A stretch of DNA of 64,000 nt. Source: Nitrospinota bacterium. GTDB taxonomy: Bacteria; Nitrospinota; Nitrospinia; Nitrospinales; VA-1. Of the stretch, positions 8,484-15,967 are shown piece after piece. The stretch's first letter is position 1; each line of letters opens with the position of its first letter. The notes under the pieces were generated by a model, which ran no database searches, was not told the DNA's origin, and worked only from the letters and a program-made list of their open reading frames with translations. A program made the translations under genes and the position numbers. The stretch is from positions 16,723 to 80,722 of the forward strand of contig JAQCGX010000011.1 in NCBI GenBank assembly GCA_027619975.1. Reading direction: 5' to 3'.

Positions 8484-9704
8484 TCATTTTTCTTTCCCGC
8501 CTAAAATTTTCAAATAGACCCCTTTCAGGTATTCTCCCTCTGGAAATAAAACAGGATGATCCACCGCATGCCCTGTTTGCTGGATCACCTCATAAACCTT
8601 GCCTGCCGATTTAACTCCTGAAACTACGGCCTTAAAAAAATCTTTTCCGGATACATGCCGTGAGCAGGAGGCCGCAAACAATATTCCTCCCGGCCGTGTC
8701 AACACAGCGCCGGACTCCGCAAGCCTGCTGTATGTGATAAGCGCTTTTATTTTTTGTTTCTTGCTGGTCGCAAAAGCCGGAGGATCAAGAATCACCAGGT
8801 CAAACGATTTTTTCATGGCTCCTAATTGCTTCAACGCAATAAACGCATCTCTCTGGAGTTGTTGAAAATTATCGGTCTCAAATTGTTTGCTCGGAAAATT
8901 AAGTTCAAACGTTTCCCTTGAAGTTTTTATTGCCCAGGGATTGGAATCTATTTCCACTACCGAGCGACAGCCTCCCGCGAACGCATAAATTGAAAACCCG
9001 CCTGTATAGCTGAACACATTCAAAACCGATTTGTCTTTTGACATCGTGCGGATGCATTGCCGATTGTCTCTCTGGTCCAAAAAGAAACCGGTCTTCTGCC
9101 CCTCAAATACATCCACTTCAAAAAACAATCCGTTTTCTCGGAAACACACCGGCGCATTTAATGGAGGGCCAAACAAAACCTGCCCTTCTCGAAAGTCGCT
9201 GATTTCTTCCACAGTCTTTTTCGCGTTGCGGCTCAGGCGCAAGACGCAGCGTTGCACCTTCAAGTGTTCTTCCAACAAGGGGAGCAGGATATCAAAAAAG
9301 GGAATCCAGGCGCTGGTGTATAGTTTCAAAACCGCCGTGTCCTCATACCGGTCAAGAACCATTCCGGGCAGCCTGTCATTCTCTCCATTGATCACCCTGT
9401 AGCCGCTGGTTCCCATCTTCGGCAACGAGGACCTAAGCGCAATGGCTTTTTTTATCCGCTCGGCAAAAAATGCGACATCTATTTCCTGGGGAGAGCCGTA
9501 TTGCAGAATTCGCAACCGAATCGCGGAAAAAGGATCGTATAAACCGATGGCGAGAAATTTATTTTTGGAACTGTAAACAATCCCCAGGTCACCTGGTTTT
9601 CCATCCTGTGGAGGGCTTTGAATCTGGTAATCAAATATCCAGGGGTACCCTTTTAATATTTTAGTCTGTAATGTTTTGGAAACCTGAAGCTTGATCGCTT
9701 TCAT
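8484..9704 (-). CDS. rlmI: RlmI-like class I rRNA (cytosine-C5) methyltransferase
   Basis: The 406-residue protein has an N-terminal PUA domain (about residues 1-80, KGYPWIFDYQI then P-G-D-L-G-I-V-Y) and a SAM-dependent methyltransferase domain. The latter has V-L-N-V-F-S-Y-T-G-G-F-S for SAM binding, VVEIDSNPWAI, and the catalytic-loop motif LDPPAFATSK. This is the layout of RlmI (YccW), which methylates 23S rRNA at C1962. The assignment to the family is secure; the exact target base is by homology. It is followed by mtgA upstream on the same strand, 62 bases apart. Confidence 0.9.
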   Translation of the reverse strand: MKAIKLQVSKTLQTKILKGYPWIFDYQIQSPPQDGKPGDLGIVYSSKNKFLAIGLYDPFSAIRLRILQYGSPQEIDVAFFAERIKKAIALRSSLPKMGTSGYRVINGENDRLPGMVLDRYEDTAVLKLYTSAWIPFFDILLPLLEEHLKVQRCVLRLSRNAKKTVEEISDFREGQVLFGPPLNAPVCFRENGLFFEVDVFEGQKTGFFLDQRDNRQCIRTMSKDKSVLNVFSYTGGFSIYAFAGGCRSVVEIDSNPWAIKTSRETFELNFPSKQFETDNFQQLQRDAFIALKQLGAMKKSFDLVILDPPAFATSKKQKIKALITYSRLAESGAVLTRPGGILFAASCSRHVSGKDFFKAVVSGVKSAGKVYEVIQQTGHAVDHPVLFPEGEYLKGVYLKILGGKEK

Positions 9705-9766
9705 CTTTCAAGAACCTGGGTTAATGCCACAAAAAAATTTGGGGGTGCAATATATTGACAGGAAAA

Positions 9767-10498
9767 TCAACTGAGAGATGGTAACCGGACATGAACCATG
9801 GAATTTAAAATCCGCACCTGCCTCTTTTCAAGATGTTGTTGAGGGCTACGAATGGACCAGACCCTGGGGTTGGGAAGGACCGCAGCCAACCAGGCCGCCT
9901 CCACCGGCGACAGGGTTTTGCAGGAATGGTTAAAATAGTACTGGGAAGCGGAATCACATCCATAGATTCCTTTCCCCCATTCAATGACATTCAAATAAAC
10001 CTCCAGAATCCGTTTTTTTGACCAAAGGTTTTCTATCAGAACAGTGAAATAGGTTTCCAAACCCTTCCGCAAAAAATTTCGTCCCTGCCACAAAAACACA
10101 TTGCGAGAGGTTTGCATGGATATGGTGCTGGCGCCTATGGTTCGCTCTGAGGTAAAGTTGACCACAATGGCGGATTCTATCGCTTGCCAGTCAAACCCAC
10201 GGTGCTGGAAGAATTTTTGATCCTCTGCCGCGATAACGGCTTTAATCAAATGGGGGGAGATGCGTTCGAATGGAACCCAATTCTTAAATACTCGGGTGTA
10301 CCGGTCATTTTGATCGTTCTCAACCCAACGAACCCATAAAAGAGGTGTGGTTTGCGGGTTGGTCACGCTGTAAATAAGAACGGGGACCAGGGTGAGAGTG
10401 AGGAACGCCAAACTCAGATCAAAAAGAATTTTTCCCAAACGAATTCGGAATACTCTTTTTTTATTAGGCCTTTTGAAAAATTTTGGTACAACCGACAT
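9767..10498 (-). CDS. mtgA: Monofunctional peptidoglycan glycosyltransferase
   Basis: This is a GT51 enzyme that polymerises lipid II into glycan strands on the periplasmic face of the inner membrane. One N-terminal membrane helix (about residues 28-50) is followed by the catalytic motif AAEDQKFFQHRGFDW with the essential Glu. Next come IGASTISMQTSRN, then R-I-L-E-V-Y-L-N-V-I-E-W-G and GIYGCDSASQYYF. At 243 residues with no transpeptidase domain it is monofunctional. It sits next to an M23 peptidase gene, making a small murein cluster. Confidence 0.93.
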   Translation of the reverse strand: MSVVPKFFKRPNKKRVFRIRLGKILFDLSLAFLTLTLVPVLIYSVTNPQTTPLLWVRWVENDQNDRYTRVFKNWVPFERISPHLIKAVIAAEDQKFFQHRGFDWQAIESAIVVNFTSERTIGASTISMQTSRNVFLWQGRNFLRKGLETYFTVLIENLWSKKRILEVYLNVIEWGKGIYGCDSASQYYFNHSCKTLSPVEAAWLAAVLPNPRVWSIRSPQQHLEKRQVRILNSMVHVRLPSLS

Positions 10499-10568
10499 TA
10501 TTTATACAGTGCCCGAATCTTGAGAAGAGAAGAATAACAAATCTCAAAAGATCCTGAGCAGAAAGCCA

Positions 10569-11780
10569 TCAACCCTGCGGCAGAATCGAATTGTACTGAC
10601 TCACCGTTTTTTGAAAGCTTTCCCATTCCCCGCGGGGGACCTCTTTAAAATAAGATTTGATGTGTTTAAAATTAAATGGATTATATACAATTTTTTTCTG
10701 CCCGCGACTTTTAATTTCGTAATGCAGATGCGGCGCAAAGGTCCTGCCGGTATTTCCCGTTTCAGCAATTTTATCGCCCTGTTTGACAAACTGACCCGCC
10801 TTGACCAAAACCCGGCTCAGGTGCAGGTAAAGGGTTTTCACCCCTTCCAGGGGATGGTCCAACTCCACGCAATACCCATTGGCCCTGACATTCCAGTTGG
10901 TTCGGGTCACTCTCCCCTCGAAACTCGAATAAACGTCGGTTCCCACCTCTGTTTTAAAATCGGTGCCTACATGGCCCACAGGGCCCTTGCGGAAATCTCC
11001 TGGAAGAGAAGTGATTTCCTGATAATTTCTGACCGGAGCGTATTGATCAACGATACTCTTGGCAATCTCTATCCCCGCCGAGTCATAATAAGAACCCAAT
11101 CCATTGTTGCCTCTGCTGAAATAGTTGGCTTCGAACAGTTTTTGGGACAACTGGCTGTTATAGGCCAGCTTTAAAATGCGAAACAGGTTTTTATCTGGAA
11201 CCATCTCATAAATCACATCGATAGAATCGCCATTGCGCAGGCCCTTGTTGACATCGACAAACCAGGAGAGCAATCGACTCATATAAGCGGACATGGTTTC
11301 ACACCCGTCCTCTTTGGTCATCGCCTGGCAAACGCTATAGGTCAACGAATTGCGAATTTTTAACCGCAAGACATGGATATTTTGTTCGGCCGAGGTTTGC
11401 GAAACCACATACGAAGCCGGAGTGCTGGATACCGTTTCCGGCCCCCCTTGACCGTTTTGATCAGGAGGTGGGGTCAAGTTGTCGGAATCCGCCTGTATCT
11501 CAGTGTCTTCTGTCTTTCTCTGTGCAATCTTAGCTGGGAGGTCCTGAACCGATTCAACCTGAACCCGGTCGGTTTCTATATCATTCGATACCCCATCAAT
11601 CGCTGAGGCCACGGACACCTCATTTTCAGACCGTAGATCCACGTCAGAACCCTGCTGAAAGCCGATGAAGTAAATATTCAACCCCAAAGAAAAAATAAAA
11701 ATAATATTAAACAGAATTTTCACGGGGAATCGCTTTTTTGAGGACAGACGTTTGTCTTGTAAGTAAGCAGGGATTGCCAT
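10569..11780 (-). CDS. M23-family murein endopeptidase, membrane-anchored
   Basis: The zinc endopeptidase domain lies near the C-terminus. H-V-G-T-D supplies His and Asp ligands, followed by L-Y-L-H-L-S and H-L-H-Y-E-I, the conserved M23 residues. A cytoplasmic start, one membrane helix and a low-complexity spacer (about residues 45-120) precede an OapA/LysM-like central region. Relatives such as MepM cut D,D-crosslinks. The longest frame begins 30 codons earlier, at 11870, inside a MITE. The ATG at 11780 (MAIPAYLQD) avoids that, although only a weak AAGAAAG precedes it. The MITE ends 47 bases upstream of this start. Confidence 0.88.
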   Translation of the reverse strand: MAIPAYLQDKRLSSKKRFPVKILFNIIFIFSLGLNIYFIGFQQGSDVDLRSENEVSVASAIDGVSNDIETDRVQVESVQDLPAKIAQRKTEDTEIQADSDNLTPPPDQNGQGGPETVSSTPASYVVSQTSAEQNIHVLRLKIRNSLTYSVCQAMTKEDGCETMSAYMSRLLSWFVDVNKGLRNGDSIDVIYEMVPDKNLFRILKLAYNSQLSQKLFEANYFSRGNNGLGSYYDSAGIEIAKSIVDQYAPVRNYQEITSLPGDFRKGPVGHVGTDFKTEVGTDVYSSFEGRVTRTNWNVRANGYCVELDHPLEGVKTLYLHLSRVLVKAGQFVKQGDKIAETGNTGRTFAPHLHYEIKSRGQKKIVYNPFNFKHIKSYFKEVPRGEWESFQKTVSQYNSILPQG

Positions 11781-11827
11781 GGTCGCTTTCTTGAAGAGTT
11801 TATAGGGGAAAAATTTAAAACCGTGAT

Positions 11828-12010
11828 TTAAGGGCACTTCTAAAAATTGACAACGGCACCGAATCGCCAATTCAAAGAAGCGTCTTTTGTTTTAGTGGGA
11901 CAGGCGACCTACCCTTAAATTTAAGGATAGGTCGCCCGTGCCACTGATTTAAGTAAATTTTGCACACGATTCTATTTTCTGTGAAAACTAATTTTTAGAA
12001 ATGCCCTTAA
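11828..12010. mobile_element. MITE-like element, copy 1 (183 bp)
   Basis: The ends form a terminal inverted repeat of about 21 bases. The left end reads TTAAGGGCACTTCTAAAAAT and the right end is its complement with one mismatch. In the middle, 11895-11944, is a 50-nt imperfect palindrome around CTTAAATTTAAG. A second copy with the same ends and the same palindrome lies at 34812-34995. There is no coding capacity. The TA or TTAA at both ends would suit a TA-duplicating (IS630/Tc1-type) transposase acting in trans; none is in the window. It sits just upstream of the M23 peptidase gene. Confidence 0.85.
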
Positions 12011-12291
12011 TCAATTGTTTTGATCGACTCATGCTTCTTTTAGCTTTCATGCCTCCCCTAAAACTTCGTTCTAGAGATCAAACCTAAAAAAGAAACGGTC
12101 TTTTCTAAAGAAATTCCAGTTTAATGCCCTAGGGGCGAATAGAAAGTGCTGAGGGGGAACGAAGGACCCAATTTCATAAAAAACCACACTTTCCTTGTTC
12201 CCTGGCGGTTTTCATACTAGAATTTGAGTCAATTAATTATGGCAGACAAGCAAGTTCAGCACAACCCTTACTTTTTGATTTTTTGTGACTT

Positions 12292-13386
12292 ATGGAACTT
12301 TTCAAACCTGACAACATTTACATTGAAGACGGCGCGGAGAATTTTTTGCTCACTCGCGACATCCTTTCACGCTTCCCTCAAATTCCCGTGCACCGGATTA
12401 ACGACAGCCGTTCGGTCACTGAGGAAATTAAAAAAACCTCCTCTGATATTTTTGGCAAAGGTAAAAAGCAACTGGTGCTGTCCCGCTTCAAGGGTTCTTT
12501 CCTGAAAAAATGCCCCGGAATCAGCCCTGGAATGGTGTGCTGCAATTATTATGTGGTCAACCTCATGAAAAACTGCGTTTACGACTGTTCCTATTGTTTC
12601 CTGCAAGGGTTCTTGGAAAATAATCCGCTCATGGTGGCCTATGTCAACGTCGAGGATTTGCTCGGCGAACTGGAGCAAGTGTTTCACGATCATCCCGACA
12701 GAAAGTTTCGGGTGGGAACGGGTGAGTTGACCGACAGTCTGGCTTTGGAGGATGTCATTCCCTATTCAGACCAACTGATTCCATTTTTCAACAAACAGGA
12801 AAATGCGGTCCTGGAACTCAAAACCAAATCCGCCAATGTGGACTCATTGTTAAAACAGGAGAATCCGAAAAACGTCATCGTTTCCTGGTCCCTGAACCCC
12901 CCGGAGGTTATTGAGCGCGAGGAAAAGGGCACTCCCGAACTGCATCAACGCCTGGAAGCCGCGCGCTTGTGTCAGGAGAAGGGATACCGGGTGGGGTTTC
13001 ATTTTGACCCGATCATTCTCTTTCCCGGCTGGGAACGCGCCTACAAAGACCTGGTCGAAGAGCTTTTTTTCACCATCCCGAAATCCAAAATTGAATGGAT
13101 CAGCCTTGGAAGCTTCAGGTACCGTTCCCGTTTAAAACAGATCATCAAGGAGCGCCATGAAACCACCCACCTGTTTAACAGCGAGCATGTGTCCAGCAAG
13201 GATGGAAAATTTCGCTACCTGCGGTCGTTAAGAAATAACGCTTACGAAACCCTGAGCGGATACATAAAAAAACATTCGACGGATCTGAATATTTATTTAT
13301 GCATGGAAACCAAGGAAGTCTGGGAAGGGGTGACCGGGAAAATGCCGCGCAGCGATAAAAAGCTGGATCAGTTTTTTGATATGTGA
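12292..13386 (+). CDS. Spore-photoproduct-lyase-like radical SAM protein
   Basis: The radical SAM cluster ligands are C95-x3-C99-x2-C102 in KNCVYDCSYC, the CxxxCxxC spacing. The preceding CCNYYVVNLM and following YCFLQ, with G-T-G-E-L-T-D-S and L-E-L-K-T-K-S downstream, match the spore photoproduct lyase family (SplB). SplB repairs thymine dimers in spores, but homologues occur in many non-sporulating bacteria with unknown or DNA-repair roles. The 364-residue length is normal. The gene faces dnaN convergently with only eight bases between stop codons. No spore genes are visible, so the substrate is open. Confidence 0.85.
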   Translation: MELFKPDNIYIEDGAENFLLTRDILSRFPQIPVHRINDSRSVTEEIKKTSSDIFGKGKKQLVLSRFKGSFLKKCPGISPGMVCCNYYVVNLMKNCVYDCSYCFLQGFLENNPLMVAYVNVEDLLGELEQVFHDHPDRKFRVGTGELTDSLALEDVIPYSDQLIPFFNKQENAVLELKTKSANVDSLLKQENPKNVIVSWSLNPPEVIEREEKGTPELHQRLEAARLCQEKGYRVGFHFDPIILFPGWERAYKDLVEELFFTIPKSKIEWISLGSFRYRSRLKQIIKERHETTHLFNSEHVSSKDGKFRYLRSLRNNAYETLSGYIKKHSTDLNIYLCMETKEVWEGVTGKMPRSDKKLDQFFDM

Positions 13387-13394
13387 AGCCCTGT

Positions 13395-14504
13395 TTAAAT
13401 CCGCATGGGCATCACGATACTCAGGTAGTCTTTATCGTTTTCAATGGAGATGAGACAGGAGTGGTTCTGATCTTTCAGGTTCAGGACAATTTCCGCATCT
13501 TCAATCACATTCAAAACATCGAGGACGTATTTTGCATTGAGCCCCACAGCAACGTCTTCTCCCTCATAGGCAATCGTAATTTCTTCCCGGGCGGTGCCAA
13601 GGTCCGAGTTGTCTGACACCAGCGTCAAGGTTCCCTTCTGAATGTCAAACCGCACCATTTTTGATTTTTCATTCGCCAATAAAGCAACCCGCTTGAGCGC
13701 ATGGTTGAGTTCATCCCGGTTGATTGTGACCTTCAAGTTATTGTCAGGAGGAATGACCTGGCGGTAATTTGGAAACTTGCCATCGATTTTTCTGGAAATG
13801 ATCACCTGCTTGCCCTGGATAAACGCCAGATGATTGCCCTTCTCGGAAAAAGAGAATGTAGACTCTTCATCCTCCATTAATTTTAAAAGTTCGGAAAGCG
13901 CTTTCCTGGGCAAAAGATAACTTGTTTTTTCATTCTTCGGCAGGGTCGATTTCAGTAGAGGCCGGGTGATCAACGCCAGCCGATGACCGTCCGTTCCCAC
14001 CAGATTGGCCTGGCCATTTTCTATTTCCAGCAACAGCCCATTCAGGGCCTGCCGGGTTTCATCGGGCGACGCCGCAAAAAAGGTTTTCCGGATCATCTCT
14101 TTCAGTAGCAGACAACTGAACTCCATCAGACTTTCCGAACTGTATTCCGGGAGAGAGGGAAAATCCGCCGTCGGGAGACCGGGAAGGCGAAACTTGGAGT
14201 TACCGCACTTCAAGGTCACCCAGTCGTTATCCTCCTTGATCATATGAACTTCCATATCCGGAAGTTCCCGGAGAATGTCGTACAGTTTCCGGGCATTCAG
14301 AGTAACCGATCCCTGGGAAACAATATTGGCAGGGTAAAAAGCCTGGGTTCCGATTTCGAGATCCGTCGCTTCAATAAATAATCCGCCATTTTCGGTGCGG
14401 ATCAGCAGATGCGAGAGGATGGGCATCGCCCCTTTGGTTTCAACAATCCCCTGAACCTTTTGCACGCCGGTTAAAAATACATCCCTGCCAATCCTGACTT
14501 CCAT
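13395..14504 (-). CDS. dnaN: DNA polymerase III beta subunit (sliding clamp)
   Basis: The clamp encircles DNA and tethers the polymerase. The 369-residue protein has the three-fold clamp layout, with recognisable segments G-I-V-E-T-K-G-A-M-P-I-L-S-H-L, LPGLPTADFPSLPE and a typical C-terminus ending I-V-M-P-M-R-I. A start eight codons upstream is possible, but GGAG and AAGG precede the ATG at 14504, where the conserved MEVRI start lies. dnaA is not adjacent, no DnaA boxes are seen upstream, and the neighbours are unrelated, so this does not look like the replication origin. Confidence 0.96.
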   Translation of the reverse strand: MEVRIGRDVFLTGVQKVQGIVETKGAMPILSHLLIRTENGGLFIEATDLEIGTQAFYPANIVSQGSVTLNARKLYDILRELPDMEVHMIKEDNDWVTLKCGNSKFRLPGLPTADFPSLPEYSSESLMEFSCLLLKEMIRKTFFAASPDETRQALNGLLLEIENGQANLVGTDGHRLALITRPLLKSTLPKNEKTSYLLPRKALSELLKLMEDEESTFSFSEKGNHLAFIQGKQVIISRKIDGKFPNYRQVIPPDNNLKVTINRDELNHALKRVALLANEKSKMVRFDIQKGTLTLVSDNSDLGTAREEITIAYEGEDVAVGLNAKYVLDVLNVIEDAEIVLNLKDQNHSCLISIENDKDYLSIVMPMRI

Positions 14505-14686
14505 TCTCGCCTTCTCCAATTTTCGCATTGAGTTTATTTTTAAATTTTAAGTATCACAATTACCCAATCCTGTCAAAACTAATCGCCTCCACAAAACCAC
14601 TCGCACAAGGCAATTGAAACGCATTCCGCATCAACCGTTTTTTACGGTCCGCGAAGTTTGTCAGCCCCTCTGATCCTGGTACGGTA

Positions 14687-14702
14687 TCTCCCTGAAGGGA
14701 GA
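14687..14702 (+). promoter_or_regulatory. Hairpin sequestering the DAHP synthase ribosome-binding site
   Basis: TCTCCC, a TGAA loop, and GGGAGA form a six-base-pair stem whose 3' arm contains the AGGGAGA ribosome-binding site, four bases before the TTG start at 14707. Folding would hide the site. The stem is short and GC-rich. Whether it regulates translation is an inference. Confidence 0.4.
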
Positions 14703-14706
14703 AATC

Positions 14707-15795
14707 TTGACGAAAAAAAACGACTATGATAATTTAAAATATCACGCCAACCCTTACACACCAAAGGCAACATCAACCATGATCATTGTCATGCACCAGG
14801 AGGCGACTCCTGAACAGATTGAAGCCGTCGAAAAACAAATCACGGCTCTGGGGTACAAACCGCATGAGATCGTCGGCGTGGAACGCAAGGTCATCGGCGC
14901 CATCGGCGATGAACGCGGCAAAGAGCGGTTGCAAATGATCGAGTCGATGGCAGGGGTGGAGTCCGTCTTTCCCATCCTGAAACCCTACAAGCTGGCCAGC
15001 CGCGAAACCCAACCTCAGGATTCCGTCATCGATGTTGCGGGCGTCCCCGTTGGCGGCAAACAGATCGCCATCATGGCCGGCCCCTGCTCGGTGGAAAGCA
15101 GGGAACAAATTTGCACCACCGCCCGGCTGATCAAGGAAGCCGGGGCCAATATCATGCGGGGCGGAGCCTTCAAGCCGCGAACCTCGCCTTACAGTTTTCA
15201 GGGTCTGGAAGAGGAAGGGTTGAAGCTCTTGCTGGAAGCCAAGAAAGCAACCGGACTGCCCATCGTCACCGAAGTCATGAATCCGAGGGAAGTGGATCTG
15301 GTCGCCCAGTATGCAGACCTCATGCAGGTAGGAGCGCGGAATGTGCAGAACTTCTCCCTGTTAAAAGAACTCGGAAAAATTAACAAACCGATTTTGCTGA
15401 AACGCGGCATGATGACGACCATCAAGGAATTCTTAATGTCCGCAGAGTATATTCTGGCCGAAGGAAATCGCAGCGTCATCCTCTGTGAACGAGGCATCCG
15501 CACCTTCGAAACGGCAACCCGCAACACTCTGGACTTGAGCTGTATCCCCGTCCTCAAACAGGAGACCCATCTTCCCGTCATTGTTGACCCCAGTCACGGT
15601 ACCGGATACTGGCATCTGGTCGATTCCATGTCCCGGGCCGCCATAGCCGCCGGAGCCGATGGATTGATGATTGAAGTCCATCCCGATCCGGTGAATGCTT
15701 TTTCCGACGGCCCCCAATCCCTCAAACCGGAAAAGTTCGCCAAACTGATCCAGACATTAAGACCCTTCATCGAATTGATGGGCCGAACTCTTTGA
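14707..15795 (+). CDS. aroF: 3-deoxy-7-phosphoheptulonate (DAHP) synthase, type I-beta
   Basis: This enzyme joins phosphoenolpyruvate and erythrose 4-phosphate, the first step of aromatic amino-acid synthesis. An N-terminal ferredoxin-like regulatory domain ([15 protein letters not shown] onward) precedes the TIM barrel, with [27 protein letters not shown] and V-D-P-S-H-G-T-G. This is the Thermotoga/Bacillus type. A TTG start with a strong AGGGAG was chosen; it adds 24 residues before the ATG (14779) at which most relatives begin, so the true start could be the later one. No other aromatic genes are nearby. Confidence 0.94.
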   Translation: MTKKNDYDNLKYHANPYTPKATSTMIIVMHQEATPEQIEAVEKQITALGYKPHEIVGVERKVIGAIGDERGKERLQMIESMAGVESVFPILKPYKLASRETQPQDSVIDVAGVPVGGKQIAIMAGPCSVESREQICTTARLIKEAGANIMRGGAFKPRTSPYSFQGLEEEGLKLLLEAKKATGLPIVTEVMNPREVDLVAQYADLMQVGARNVQNFSLLKELGKINKPILLKRGMMTTIKEFLMSAEYILAEGNRSVILCERGIRTFETATRNTLDLSCIPVLKQETHLPVIVDPSHGTGYWHLVDSMSRAAIAAGADGLMIEVHPDPVNAFSDGPQSLKPEKFAKLIQTLRPFIELMGRTL

Positions 15796-15967
15796 TCCTG
15801 CTGACGAAAAGCCAGGACCCCGTGCCCGGATCTCAATCCTTCCCCTGTTTCACCGACTTTTCTTGAATCTCACCCGGAATCGGTTTATCCTTTTAGCATT
15901 GGCTAAATCCCGGCTTTTCCGGTTCGCTCAATAACCGTAAAGGGTTCAAAACCCTGCAGACCTTCTC

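Noticed and set aside
8169..8504. 111-residue Ser/Glu/Lys-rich frame covering the lysine-repeat gene
   Set aside because: It is another frame of the same 30-bp repeats (low-complexity S-E-K-S-S-E-E-K) with no ribosome-binding site, whereas the 8224 ATG has one.
14504..14706. Replication origin next to dnaN
   Set aside because: No dnaA gene, no DnaA-box cluster and no AT-rich repeat block in the gap, so dnaN is not evidence for oriC here.
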